Below, piece by piece: positions 23,196 to 32,655 of a DNA stretch of 64,000 nucleotides (the first letter of the stretch is position 1; each line of letters opens with the position of its first letter). The stretch covers positions 1,163,501-1,227,500 of the forward strand of contig NZ_PDCM01000001.1 of NCBI RefSeq assembly GCF_008634025.1, read 5' to 3'. The position numbers and the translations under genes were made by a program. The notes beneath the pieces are model-generated. The model was not told where the DNA came from. It did not search any database and was given only the letters and a program-made list of their open reading frames with translations. This stretch comes from Streptomyces albofaciens JCM 4342 (GTDB taxonomy: Bacteria > Actinomycetota > Actinomycetes > Streptomycetales > Streptomycetaceae).

Positions 23196-24266
23196 GTGAC
23201 CGCGATGAACGCCACGCCCCCGCAGCAGCCCCCGGCCGTCTCCGTGATCATGCCGGTGCTCAATGAGGAACGTCATCTGCGCAGCTCCGTCCAGCACATC
23301 CTGGCGCAGGACTACGCCGGTGACATGGAGGTGGTGATCGCGCTCGGGCCGTCCACGGACCGCACCGACGAGATCGCCGCCGAGCTGGTCGCCGAGAACG
23401 CCGCGAACGAGCGCGCCCGCGTGCTGACCGTGCCGAACCCCACCGGCCGTACCCCGGCCGCCCTGAACGCGGCGATCAAGGCGTCCCGGCACCCGATCGT
23501 GGTCCGCGTGGACGGCCACGGCATGCTCTCGCCCAACTACATCGCGACCGCGGTGCGGCTCCTGGAGGAGACCGGCGCGCAGAACGTCGGCGGCATCATG
23601 CACGCCGAGGGCGAGAACGCCTGGGAGGACGCGGTGGCCGCCGCGATGACCTCCAAGATCGGCGTGGGCAACGCGGCGTTCCACACGGGCGGCGCCGCCG
23701 GCCCGGCCGACACGGTCTACCTGGGCGTCTTCCGGCGCGAGGCGCTGGAGCAGCAGGGCGGCTACAACGAGGAGTTCATCCGCGCCCAGGACTGGGAGCT
23801 GAACTTCCGGATCCGCGAGGCGGGCGGGCAGATCTGGTTCTCGCCGGAGCTGAAGGTGCAGTACCGGCCGCGGCCCAGCATCCGCGCGCTCGCCAAGCAG
23901 TACAAGGACTACGGCCGCTGGCGCCACGTCGTAGCCCGCTACCACCCCGGATCGATCAACCTGCGCTACCTGGCCCCGCCGACCGCCGTGTGCGCCATCG
24001 CGGCGGGCGCCGTGGTCGGCGCCTTCGTCACGCCCTGGGGCTTCGTCGTCCCGGCCGGCTACGTGGCCGCCATCGCGGCGGGCTCGGTCCCGGCGGGCAA
24101 GGGGCTGCCGCTGAAGGCCCGCGCGCAGATCCCGGTCGCGCTGGCGACCATGCACATGTCCTGGGGCTGGGGCTTCCTGACCAGCCCGCGGTCGCTGGCC
24201 AAGAAGGTCATCGCCAGCCGCCGCCCGGCGGTGACGGCCCCGCGCCGCCCGGCCGCGGCCGAGTGA
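23196..24266 (+). CDS. Family 2 glycosyltransferase, membrane-associated
   Basis: A 356-residue GT2 enzyme of the ExoA/succinoglycan type. N-terminal GT-A fold: VSVIMPVLNEERHLRSSV, VIALGPSTDRTDEI, NPTGRTPAALNAAI, VRVDGHGMLSPNYIA (DxD-like Asp), NEEFIRAQDWELNFRIREAG. The C-terminal ~90 residues hold two hydrophobic segments. It probably builds a lipid-linked glycan; its place between LCP genes suggests that the product is attached to the wall. GTG at 23196 and ATG at 23205 are both possible starts. Confidence 0.88.
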   Translation: MTAMNATPPQQPPAVSVIMPVLNEERHLRSSVQHILAQDYAGDMEVVIALGPSTDRTDEIAAELVAENAANERARVLTVPNPTGRTPAALNAAIKASRHPIVVRVDGHGMLSPNYIATAVRLLEETGAQNVGGIMHAEGENAWEDAVAAAMTSKIGVGNAAFHTGGAAGPADTVYLGVFRREALEQQGGYNEEFIRAQDWELNFRIREAGGQIWFSPELKVQYRPRPSIRALAKQYKDYGRWRHVVARYHPGSINLRYLAPPTAVCAIAAGAVVGAFVTPWGFVVPAGYVAAIAAGSVPAGKGLPLKARAQIPVALATMHMSWGWGFLTSPRSLAKKVIASRRPAVTAPRRPAAAE

Positions 24267-24300
24267 GCCCGGCGGCCCGCACCGGCGACTGACGCGCACC

Positions 24301-24332
24301 CGGCGCCCGTACGCGATCCCGTACGGGCGCCG
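24301..24332. terminator. Terminator of the GT2 gene
   Basis: Perfect 13-bp stem (24301-24313 with 24320-24332) and 6-base loop, 35 bases past the stop codon. Confidence 0.85.
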
Positions 24333-24476
24333 ACGCGTATCCGCCCGCCTCATCCACCCCACGCACCCCACCCGTCACCGCACCGGACACGGGCTGGGCA
24401 CAGGCGCGTGGTCGCGGTTACGATACGTGTCTCGATCATCACGCATCGTGCTCGCCGATCGGCTGGAGGTGCCCCC

Positions 24477-25907
24477 GTGCGTCCATGGGCGGCACTGGTT
24501 GTCCTGCTGTGCGGCACCTTCCTGGCCAACCTCGACGTCTTCATCGTGGTCGTGGCCATGCCCGCGCTGGAGCGGGACCTGGGGGCGGACGGCGGCCAGC
24601 AGCAACTGGTCCTCGCCGGATACCAGTTGGTCTACGCCCTCGGCCTCGCCGCCGGCGGACGGCTGGGGGACGCACTGGGCACGCTGCGCGTCTTCGGCCT
24701 CGGCATGGCCGTCTTCACCGGCGCGTCGCTGCTCTGCGGCGTGGCGCCCACCACGGCCGTACTGGTCGTCGCGCGGATGGCGCAGGGCGCCGGCACCGCA
24801 CTGATGGTGCCGCAGGTCTACCGGGCGGCGCGGACCCTGTTCACCGGCGCGGCGCAGCGCCGGGCGTACGCCGCGATCGGCGCGGTGATGGGGCTCGGCG
24901 CCATCGGCGGCCAACTGCTGGGCGGCTGGCTGCTGACGGCCGATGTGCTCGGGCTCGGATGGCGCGCCGTGTTCCTCGTCAACGTGCCGGTGGGGGTTCT
25001 GGCGCTCACCCTGCTGCCGTGGGCGGCGGGCGGCGCGAGCCCCGTACGGCACGGCCCGGTCCGCGCCGACCTGCCGGGGATCGGCCTCGCGGCGGGCGCG
25101 CTCGGGCTGTTCGTCGTCCCGCTGGTGGCGGGCGGCGCGGGCGGCATGGTGTGGTGGGGGCCGGCCTGCCTGGCCGCGTCGGTCCCGGTCGCGGCCTGCT
25201 TCCTGCGCCACGAACGCGCGCTGGACGCCCGGGGCGGCTCCCCGCTCGTACCACCGAGGCTGCTGCGCCTCGACGGCTTCCGCCGCGGCATCGTGCTGAT
25301 CGTCCTGATCAACTGTGGGCTCAGCGCGTTCGTCCTGATACTCGGCCTGCTGCTGCAACGCGGGCTGGACTGGAGCCCGTTGGCCACCGGCCTGGGCATG
25401 GCTCCGGCTGCGGTCGCCTTCGCGGGCGGGTCGCTGCTCGCGCCGCGGCTCGCGCGTGGCGCCGAGCCCCGGCTGCTGGTCCTGGCCTCCCTCGCCGCCA
25501 CCGCCGGCTACGCGGGCTGCGCCGCGACCGCCCTCGGCACCGATCCGCGCCTGCTGATCGGCACGGTCTGCGCCGTCGGCGCCGCGCTCGGCCTGTGCGT
25601 CACCCCGGCCCTGTCCGTGACCCTGCGGACGGTGCCGGACGCCGTCGCGGGCGCGGCGTCCGGCGTGGTCTCCACGGCCCAGCAGCTCGGCGCCGCGCTC
25701 GGCGTGTGCGTCTTCGGCTTCCTCTTCTTCGCCCAGGTCCGCGCCACGGCCGATGTCGTCGGCGCGTTCGCGGTCACCACCGCCGCCCTGACCACGACGT
25801 CGGCCGCCGCCGGTGTCCTCGCCCGCGACCTGCCTCGGGCCGCCGCGCCCGCCGTCCTCCGCGAGGACGGCGTCGACTCCCCGGCGCCGCGCGACCTGCC
25901 GCTGTGA
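24477..25907 (+). CDS. MFS drug-type exporter (DHA2-like)
   Basis: A 476-residue major-facilitator protein with about 14 hydrophobic helices, as in EmrB/QacA proton antiporters. It begins PWAALVVLLCGTFLANLDVF, followed by the YQLVYALGLAAGGRLGDALG loop and the motif C-like MGLGAIGGQLLGGWL. GTG at 24477 is preferred because GGAGG lies 7 bases upstream and the first helix follows at once. Its stop overlaps the possible GTG of the prenyl-synthase gene (GTGA), so the two are coupled. This suggests export of a terpenoid-related compound, but that is inference. Confidence 0.88.
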   Translation: MRPWAALVVLLCGTFLANLDVFIVVVAMPALERDLGADGGQQQLVLAGYQLVYALGLAAGGRLGDALGTLRVFGLGMAVFTGASLLCGVAPTTAVLVVARMAQGAGTALMVPQVYRAARTLFTGAAQRRAYAAIGAVMGLGAIGGQLLGGWLLTADVLGLGWRAVFLVNVPVGVLALTLLPWAAGGASPVRHGPVRADLPGIGLAAGALGLFVVPLVAGGAGGMVWWGPACLAASVPVAACFLRHERALDARGGSPLVPPRLLRLDGFRRGIVLIVLINCGLSAFVLILGLLLQRGLDWSPLATGLGMAPAAVAFAGGSLLAPRLARGAEPRLLVLASLAATAGYAGCAATALGTDPRLLIGTVCAVGAALGLCVTPALSVTLRTVPDAVAGAASGVVSTAQQLGAALGVCVFGFLFFAQVRATADVVGAFAVTTAALTTTSAAAGVLARDLPRAAAPAVLREDGVDSPAPRDLPL

Positions 25908-27058
25908 CCCCGGAAGGCCCTCCGCTCCCTCCCGACCGTACGGAGAACCGCTTGTCCTCTCATCCCCGGCCCGCCGCCGCGCGGCCGACCGCCGAAGACC
26001 GGCTCACCGAGGCCCTGCCGCGGGTACGGCAGTACCTGGCCGGGCTCCTCGACGGCTACCGGCCCCGGTACGCGCATCTGCGGCCCGCCCTCGAACGGCT
26101 GGTCGCCGACGGCCGCCGCACCCCACTCGAATGCGCGCTGCCGCTCCTCGTGCACGGCGCGGTCGACGGCTCCCTGGAGCCGGCCGTGCCGGTGGCCGGG
26201 GCGCATGTCCTGTGGTGGCGGGCCGCCAACACCTTCGACGACGTGTCGGACGGCGGCCAGGACACCCGGCTGTACGGGAGCGACCCGGCCGCCGTGCTGA
26301 TCGCGGCCCTGGAGTGCGGTTACGCCCTGCCGCTGCGCGCCCTGACCACCCTGCCGGTGCCCGCGGCGCTGCGCGACCGGCTGGCCGCGGACTTCCTCGA
26401 CGGCTGGACCGCCGCCTGCGACGGACAGGTGGGCGACCTCCTCGGCTCGCCGACCACCACCAGCCCCGAGGAGGTGCTGACCGTCTACCGGCACAAGAGC
26501 GGCGCGGTCTACGGCATGGCCGCCACCATGGCGGCCCGCCTCGCGCTCGGCGCGGACGGCGCCGACGACCCGCGCGCCGCCGTCTGGGGCGAGTTCGGCC
26601 AGGCCGTCGGCCTGCTCGCGCAGTTCCGCAACGACGAGGACGACCTGCGCTCCGGCCACCACGAGGACCTCGGCAACCGGACCGCCACCTACCTGCTGGT
26701 CCAGCTGCTGCACACGGCGCCCGACGCGGACCGGGAACGCGCCCTGCAACTCCTCGGCCGGGCCGCCGACTCGGCCGCCGACCGCCGGGAACTGGCCGCC
26801 ATGATGTTCGACCCGGACGTGCTGGCCCCGTACCAGCGGTTCCTCGCGGACGTCCACCAGCGCGCCCACGCCCTGCTGGACACCCTCGCCCCCGACTCGC
26901 CGTTCACCGCCTGCCTGCACCGGCGGGTGGACGACGAGGTACGGACCACCGCGTGCGCCGTCGCCCCGGCGGGGCCGCACGGCGCGCACTGCACCCTGCC
27001 CCCGGGCCCGGCGGTGCCGGCCGGCCGCACCCGGGACCGGTCCGGTCAGAAGGTGTAG
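25904..27058 (+). CDS. Polyprenyl synthetase-family protein
   Basis: Isoprenyl diphosphate synthase-like protein of 384 residues (GTG at 25904), or 368 from the TTG at 25952, which has its own GGAG. The first Asp-rich motif is FDDVSDGG (DDxxD), the second is RNDEDDLRSG (NDxxD); HKSGAVYGM corresponds to the KT/S region between them. FPP/GGPP synthases usually have DDxxD and DDxxD, and the central VHGAVDG region is also diverged, so the chain length or even the reaction is uncertain. No terpene cyclase, P450 or phytoene enzyme is nearby. The last 13 bases overlap the convergent LCP 3 gene. Confidence 0.85.
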   Translation: MTPEGPPLPPDRTENRLSSHPRPAAARPTAEDRLTEALPRVRQYLAGLLDGYRPRYAHLRPALERLVADGRRTPLECALPLLVHGAVDGSLEPAVPVAGAHVLWWRAANTFDDVSDGGQDTRLYGSDPAAVLIAALECGYALPLRALTTLPVPAALRDRLAADFLDGWTAACDGQVGDLLGSPTTTSPEEVLTVYRHKSGAVYGMAATMAARLALGADGADDPRAAVWGEFGQAVGLLAQFRNDEDDLRSGHHEDLGNRTATYLLVQLLHTAPDADRERALQLLGRAADSAADRRELAAMMFDPDVLAPYQRFLADVHQRAHALLDTLAPDSPFTACLHRRVDDEVRTTACAVAPAGPHGAHCTLPPGPAVPAGRTRDRSGQKV

Positions 27059-29061
27059 GCCGGATTCACCTTCATGCAGGCCTTCTTGTCCTCGCCGTTG
27101 AGGGCGTCGGCGCTGTCCGGGGCCTTGTCGGCCTCCTTCTTCTCGTCCGGCGGCTTCGGGAACGAGGTGCCCTTGCGCCAGTCGTTGCCGATCACCAGCC
27201 GCATGCGGGTGGCCGTACTGGACTCCTTGAGGGCGGACTTGGGCAGGCCGAGGGCCTTCGCGAGGGCGAGGGCGTCACCGCTGCCCTGCCTGGCCGGGTA
27301 GGTGATCGTGGTGTCGGCCTGGGTGGTGAGGCTGGAGTCCGTGGAGGCACCCGTGTAGCCGAGGGACACCAGTTGGTTGTGGATGACGTTCGCGCGGCCG
27401 GACACCGGGCCGCGGACCGTGCTGTTGGTGCCGTTCTGCACGATGACGTCCAGCTTGTCCTTGGCGGTCGTCGGCTTCGGCTCGGGCGCCGGCTTCTTTT
27501 TCTTCTGGTCCTTGCCGTCCAGCGCGGTGTCGTTGCGCAGCAGGGAGAAGGTCTGCTCGGCGTCCCCGGGCTTGGGCACGACGTACTCGCCGCCCGCCGC
27601 GTACTGCCACGGCATGGTGACCATCGTGATCCGCTCGGTCGGCACCCGCTGGAGGTCGCCGCCCAGGTCGTACAGCTTCTTCACGCTGCCCAGGCCCTCG
27701 TCCACGGTCAGCGCCTTGGTGGCGGCCTCGGCCAGGTCGCGCAGCTTCATCGGGTCGGTGAGCTTGGTGCCCGCCTTGAGCTCGCGGACCATCGAGTTCA
27801 TGTACATGTGCTGGGCCTTGGCCCGGCCGATGTCGGTGTTGTCCTCGAAGCCGTACCGGGTGCGCAGCCACTGGAGGGCCTGGACGCCCTTGACCGAGTG
27901 GGTGCCCGCGGTCAGCTTCAGACCGCTGCCGTGGCCCTTCTTGTCGTGTGAGTAGACGTTCTTGTCCACACACACGGGGACTCCGCCGATGGCGTCCGCC
28001 ATGTCCACCACGCCGGCGAAGTCGACCATCATGAAGTGGTCGATGTAGATGCCGGTCAGCTCCTTCCAGGTGGCGACCGTGCAGCCGGGGCCGCCGTGCT
28101 GGAGCGAGGTGTTGATGGCCGCGGTGGTCTGCGGATAGACCTTGCCGTCGTCCGGGTCGGTGCACTTCGGGATCGTCACGCGGGTGTCGCGCGGGATCGA
28201 GATGACCGACATGTTGCTGCGGTCGGCGGAGACGTGCACCAGCATCTGCACGTCCGCCAGCGGCTTGCGGTCCGCGTCCTGGCGGGCGCCGCCGAGCTCG
28301 ATGTTCTTCTCGCTGTTCCGGCCGTCCGAGCCGAGCAGCAGGATGTTCAGCGGGGTCTGCCCGAAGGCGTTCGGCTGGGGCTTCTCCAGGCCGCCGGAGC
28401 CCAGGTCGAGGGCGTCCTTGCGGAGATTGCTGTTGAGGTGCTCGTAGTACCAGTAAGCGGCTCCGGCCGTGCCGACCAGCAGCACGGCCAGGGATATCGC
28501 GCTCCAGCGCAGCACGCGCTTGGCCTTGCCGCGCGGTTTGCCGGCGCGGCGGGTGCCTTTGGCGGTGGGGTCGGTGTCCCCGGCGCCCTCGGGGGCGGGG
28601 GCGTCGGCCGGGGCGGCGGCGGGCTCCGCCGCCGTTGCCTGCGTGTCCTGCGTGACCTGCGCGGCTTTTGTGGCGGTGGCGGTGCCGGTGGTTGCGGCGG
28701 TGGCGGGGCCCTTGACGCCTCCGGTGATCACCGGAGGCGTCGCGGTCCGGCCGCCCCCGGCCACCGGCGTACCGGTGATGCCCGGAACGGCGGGAGCGGC
28801 GGGAGCCGGGGGAGCGGCGGGAGCTGCGGCGCCGGCAGCTCCCGCGTTCTGCGCATTCCGGGGAGCCTGACGGTTCTGCGAGTTCTCCCCGCTCCGGGGA
28901 TTCGGCACGCTCCCCGGGTTCTGCGCGGGTCTTGTACGCCCTGCCCCGGCTCCCGCCGCTCCGTTCTCCTCGTCCTCGTACAGGCTGTCGTCCCAGCCCA
29001 GATCCTTGGCGTCCGGCCGGCGCCGGCGCGGTCCGTTTCCGCGCACACTGCTCTGCCGCAT
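27046..29061 (-). CDS. LCP-family cell-wall polymer ligase, long disordered tail (LCP 3)
   Basis: A 671-residue LCP protein, ATG at 29061. The first ~185 residues are disordered (Pro/Ala/Thr/Gly/Asn runs) and cytoplasmic. Then come a basic patch and membrane segment near 190-212, LCP domain (LLLGSDGRNSE, ISIPRDTRV, AAINTSLQHGGPGCTVATWK, YIDHFMMVDF, DAIGGVPVCVD, RTRYGFEDNTDIGRAKAQ) and LytR_C domain (LDVIVQNGTNSTVRG, TTITYPARQG). In place of the KLNAAYAEGGP element it has AINTSLQHGGPGC, the Cys-containing variant shared with LCP 4. It forms a run with LCP 4 and LCP 5 on the same strand. Confidence 0.93.
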   Translation of the reverse strand: MRQSSVRGNGPRRRRPDAKDLGWDDSLYEDEENGAAGAGAGRTRPAQNPGSVPNPRSGENSQNRQAPRNAQNAGAAGAAAPAAPPAPAAPAVPGITGTPVAGGGRTATPPVITGGVKGPATAATTGTATATKAAQVTQDTQATAAEPAAAPADAPAPEGAGDTDPTAKGTRRAGKPRGKAKRVLRWSAISLAVLLVGTAGAAYWYYEHLNSNLRKDALDLGSGGLEKPQPNAFGQTPLNILLLGSDGRNSEKNIELGGARQDADRKPLADVQMLVHVSADRSNMSVISIPRDTRVTIPKCTDPDDGKVYPQTTAAINTSLQHGGPGCTVATWKELTGIYIDHFMMVDFAGVVDMADAIGGVPVCVDKNVYSHDKKGHGSGLKLTAGTHSVKGVQALQWLRTRYGFEDNTDIGRAKAQHMYMNSMVRELKAGTKLTDPMKLRDLAEAATKALTVDEGLGSVKKLYDLGGDLQRVPTERITMVTMPWQYAAGGEYVVPKPGDAEQTFSLLRNDTALDGKDQKKKKPAPEPKPTTAKDKLDVIVQNGTNSTVRGPVSGRANVIHNQLVSLGYTGASTDSSLTTQADTTITYPARQGSGDALALAKALGLPKSALKESSTATRMRLVIGNDWRKGTSFPKPPDEKKEADKAPDSADALNGEDKKACMKVNPAYTF

Positions 29062-29169
29062 TGGGTTCTCCCCCGTCAGTCGGCGCCGGTCACGGCGGCC
29101 GGGGCTCGCTTGGTCGTTCGGCTGCCCCGTGCAGCCGTGGTCCGGCCGGGGAGCCCGGCCGGTGTGCGG

Positions 29170-30960
29170 CTACTTGGCGCAGATGTTCTTGTCGTCGGCG
29201 TTCACGTTCTGCACGCCGTCCGGCGTCTTGGCCGGCGCCTCGATCGACTTGCCCGCTCCCTGGAAGTCCTTGCCGAGGATCAGCTTCATCGGGACCTTCG
29301 GCCCCGCGTCCGCGGTGGTCTTCTTCAGCGCGCTCTTGGGCAGGCCCATCCAGTCGGCCAGGGTGGCGGCCTGGTCGGCCTGGTTGGGCGCGTACTCCAG
29401 CCGGGTGGCGGCCAGCTTCGTCGGCGCGTTGCCGGCGTTCGTCGAGAGCTTCGCGGCCTTGCTGTTCTGCAGCCAGTCCACCGTCTCCTGCGCGGCCCCG
29501 ATCGGCCCGCCGCCGTTGCTGACATCGACCCGGACCTTGTCGGCCGGAGCCTTGGGAACCTGCTTGTCGTCCGAGGTGCCCTTGTCCTTCTTCTCGTCCT
29601 TCCCGTCGGTCTTGGACAGCGAATGGTCGGCGCGGATCATCTGGAACAGCGGCGCGGCCTTCGCCTCGTCCAGTACGACGGTCGCACGGTCCTTCGGGTT
29701 GTCCAGGACGGGCACTGTGGCGAAAGTGATGTTCTTGATGTCGACCCGGCTGAGGTCCTTGGCCAGGTCCACGAGCTTGCCCGCGCTGCCGATCCCGGTG
29801 TCCACGGTGAGCGCCTTGGTGGCGGCCTGGGCCAGGTCGTAGAGCTTGGGCACGCTGGTGAGGGTGTCGCCGGACTTCATCTTGCGGATCATCGAGCCGA
29901 TGAACTGCTGCTGGAGCTTGATGCGGCTCAGGTCGCTGCCGGTGCCGACGGAGTGCCGGGTACGGACGAACGCCAGCGCCTGCTCGCCCTTGACGACGCT
30001 CTTGCCCGCCGGAAGGTGCAGATGCGACTTCGGGTCGTCTATCGGCTTCGCGGCGCACACCTCCACGCCGTCCACCGCCTCGGACAGCTCCTTGACCGCG
30101 TTGAAGTCGGCCATCATGAAGTGATCTATGGACAGGCCGGTCATCTTCTCCACGGTGCGCCAGGTGCAGCCGGGGTCGCGGTCCTCCTGGCCCAGGCTGG
30201 TGTTGAAGCGGACGTTGCGCTCGCCGGGGATGGTCTTCGTGGTGCCGTTCTTCTTGGTCGGGCAGTCCGGGATGTCGGTGATCATGTCGCGGGGGATGCT
30301 CAGGGCCGTCGCGTTGGTCCGGTCCTTGGAGACGTGCATCAGGATCGTGGTGTCCGCGTGGCCCACGCTGCCCGCGTCGCCGTAGCCCTGGTTGCCCTTC
30401 CCGGAGCGGGCGTCGGTGCCGATGATCAGAATGTTGACCGGGCCGTCCTTGACCGCCGGGTTCTCCTTGCCGACGTCGACCTTGGAGATGTTCCCGTTCA
30501 GCTGCTGGTAGAGGTAGAACGCGCCACCGCAGCCCGCGACGAGGACGAAGCCGAGCGCGCCGGACGTCCAGTAGAGCGCCTTCTTCTTGGCGGACTTCTT
30601 CGGCTTGGGCTTACGGCGGCTGGGCGGGGTACCGCCGGTCGTGCCGCCGCCCGCCGAACGGCTCCCGGCCCGCCGGTCGCGCTGGGCCGGCAGCTCGCGG
30701 GTGTCGCCGTGCCGGCGCGGCCCGCCGGCTCCAGAACCGTTTTGCCCCGTGCCGCTGCCCGATTTCCCGGCCCCCCGGCCCCCTTCGGGCCCGGCCGGTC
30801 CGCTGCCGCGTCTGGGCGCCGGAGTCCCGCGGTCGGCCGGCTGCGGTGCCGGAGCGTCGGCAGGGTCCAGCCGCAACTCGTAGTTGCCGGTGTTGGGATC
30901 GAACACCCACTGATCAGCGGGATCGAAGTCGTCCGCTCGCCCACGGCCTTGCGCGTCCAC
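29170..30960 (-). CDS. LCP-family cell-wall polymer ligase with LytR_C domain (LCP 4)
   Basis: A 596-residue LCP protein with a GTG start at 30960. N-terminus ADQWVFDPNTGNYELRLDP, a sequence often seen at the start of this streptomycete subgroup. A disordered stretch follows, then membrane segment near 128-150, LCP domain (IIGTDARSGKGN, LSIPRDMITDIP, FNTSLGQEDRDPGCTWRTVE, SIDHFMMADF, DGVEVCAAKPI, RTRHSVGTGSDLSRIKLQQ) and a LytR_C domain (KVRVDVSNGGGPIG). It lies 108 bases upstream of LCP 3 on the same strand and probably shares transcription with it. Confidence 0.93.
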   Translation of the reverse strand: MDAQGRGRADDFDPADQWVFDPNTGNYELRLDPADAPAPQPADRGTPAPRRGSGPAGPEGGRGAGKSGSGTGQNGSGAGGPRRHGDTRELPAQRDRRAGSRSAGGGTTGGTPPSRRKPKPKKSAKKKALYWTSGALGFVLVAGCGGAFYLYQQLNGNISKVDVGKENPAVKDGPVNILIIGTDARSGKGNQGYGDAGSVGHADTTILMHVSKDRTNATALSIPRDMITDIPDCPTKKNGTTKTIPGERNVRFNTSLGQEDRDPGCTWRTVEKMTGLSIDHFMMADFNAVKELSEAVDGVEVCAAKPIDDPKSHLHLPAGKSVVKGEQALAFVRTRHSVGTGSDLSRIKLQQQFIGSMIRKMKSGDTLTSVPKLYDLAQAATKALTVDTGIGSAGKLVDLAKDLSRVDIKNITFATVPVLDNPKDRATVVLDEAKAAPLFQMIRADHSLSKTDGKDEKKDKGTSDDKQVPKAPADKVRVDVSNGGGPIGAAQETVDWLQNSKAAKLSTNAGNAPTKLAATRLEYAPNQADQAATLADWMGLPKSALKKTTADAGPKVPMKLILGKDFQGAGKSIEAPAKTPDGVQNVNADDKNICAK

Positions 30961-31189
30961 GGTGCCTTGTGTCCTCCGTCGGTGCCACGCGGCGCCTCCC
31001 CCTCAAGGCGCTCGGTCGGTCGGTTGTGCAATGCGCGGTCAGCCTGGTGGTGCGGACCGGATCGCTCACACTATCCGCCCAGTTCAGCGTCGAGCGACGC
31101 CCGTGACAAATTCCACTTCCCTACAACTGGGCAATTCGCCCCAACCTTTCGACAGCTTTCGAGCAGCCGACTGTACCTTTGCAGAGCTT

Positions 31190-32485
31190 TTATCGGCAGA
31201 TCCCGCGCTCTGCGGTGGTCCCCCGGAACGTGGGCTCGGACGGGGAAGGCGAACCGCCCGCGGCGCCATTCACGGAATCTTCACGCGGCCCGGACGCCGG
31301 ACCCGGCCCCGAGGGAGCGGCGGAGGAAGGCGCGGAAGTGGGCTGTACGGACACCGGGCGGTCCTTGCCGAGCTGCCGGAAGAGGTCTTCGGCGGCCGGC
31401 TGGGCGAGTTCGTCGCGGTCCGCGTTGTAGCGGTACTCCTGTCGCGGAACGGTCAGGAACTGCACCTTCTCGGTCGGAATGCTGCGCAGGCCGCGTACCC
31501 ATTCGTACAGACCGCGCAGCGACGCCAGGTCCTCGTCGGTGACCAGGGAACTCGTCGCGGCGTCCAGCAGCGGGTAGAGCCGGCGGGGATTGAGCAGCAC
31601 GCCATTGCTCTTGACCTTGTTCACCAGTGCCGCGAGGAACTGCTGCTGGCGTTCCATGCGCTGGGTGTCGCTGCCGTCGCCCAGGCTCTTGCGGGCCCGT
31701 ACGTAACCGAGCGCGTCCTCGCCGCGCAGCGTCTGCCGGCCGGCCGGCAGACGCAGCTGCGCTTCGTCGTCGTTGACGGGCCGTTCCAGGCACACATCCA
31801 CCCCGTCCACCGCGTCCACCATTTTCTTGAAGCCGGTGAAGTCCACGATCATGTGGTGATCGATGCGAATGCCCGTCATCTTCTCGACCGTACGGATCGA
31901 GCAGGCCGCGCCCGCGAACTCGAACGCCCAGTTGAACTGGTGGAATTGTGGCGGCGACAGCTTTCCGTCGGAGCGCTTGCATTCGGGAATCTGCACCATC
32001 AGATCGCGCGGGATGCTCACCGCCGTCGCGCTCTGCCGGTCCCCCGACGCGTGCAGCAGAATCGTGGTGTCCGAGCGCTGCGTTCCGTTGTCCGCGCCGT
32101 ACTTGCCGTTGTTCTCCCCGGAGCGCCGGTCGGTGCCGATCAGCAGGACGTTCTCCGCGCCGCCCGGCTGCGACCTGGGCCGCTCCGCCTCGTACTTCTC
32201 CAGCTCGTTACGGGTGTCGGAGTCGGCGCGGATATTGCCGTCCAGCTTGGCGTAGACCAGCCACCCGAGGCCGGCCAGGGCCAGCACCAGTACGCAGAGC
32301 CCGACGGCGGCCCGGCGCAGCCACTGCCGCCGCGGCCCCGGCCCGGTGGACGTCGCGCCGCTCTCCGCCGTGAGGTCCAGCGGCGGCGCGGGGAGCGGGG
32401 CGCCGGGTGCGCCGGTCCCGTCGGCGGGGCCCTGCGGGCCGTGCGGGCCCGGCCGGCCGGAAGGGTTCTCCGGGCTGTCGGTCAC
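31190..32485 (-). CDS. LCP-family cell-wall polymer ligase (LCP 5)
   Basis: A 431-residue LCP protein using the GTG at 32485 (VTDSPENPSG); the frame extends 27 codons further up without a better start. Pro/Gly-rich tail, membrane segment near 55-77, LCP domain (LLIGTDRRSGENN, SIPRDLMVQIP, FAGAACSIRTVEKMTGI, RIDHHMIVDF, DGVDVCLERPV, RARKSLGDGSDTQRMERQQ). Residues after the domain are short and disordered; no LytR_C. The 229-base gap to LCP 4 is AT-richer around 31090-31190 and could hold the promoter for LCP 4/3. Confidence 0.92.
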   Translation of the reverse strand: MTDSPENPSGRPGPHGPQGPADGTGAPGAPLPAPPLDLTAESGATSTGPGPRRQWLRRAAVGLCVLVLALAGLGWLVYAKLDGNIRADSDTRNELEKYEAERPRSQPGGAENVLLIGTDRRSGENNGKYGADNGTQRSDTTILLHASGDRQSATAVSIPRDLMVQIPECKRSDGKLSPPQFHQFNWAFEFAGAACSIRTVEKMTGIRIDHHMIVDFTGFKKMVDAVDGVDVCLERPVNDDEAQLRLPAGRQTLRGEDALGYVRARKSLGDGSDTQRMERQQQFLAALVNKVKSNGVLLNPRRLYPLLDAATSSLVTDEDLASLRGLYEWVRGLRSIPTEKVQFLTVPRQEYRYNADRDELAQPAAEDLFRQLGKDRPVSVQPTSAPSSAAPSGPGPASGPREDSVNGAAGGSPSPSEPTFRGTTAERGICR

Positions 32486-32655
32486 GAGTGCGTCCCCATC
32501 CCTCCGGAGTCGGCGTCGCGCCCGCGCGGGCCGGCTTCCGGAGGCCGGGGGAGCGGACCCGCGCAACGGCGTCCGTACCCCAAGATCATGGCCCGCGCGG
32601 CGCGCCCCGGCCCCTCACGGAGGGCCGGGCGTCCGCCGGACGGGGGAGCGGCGGC

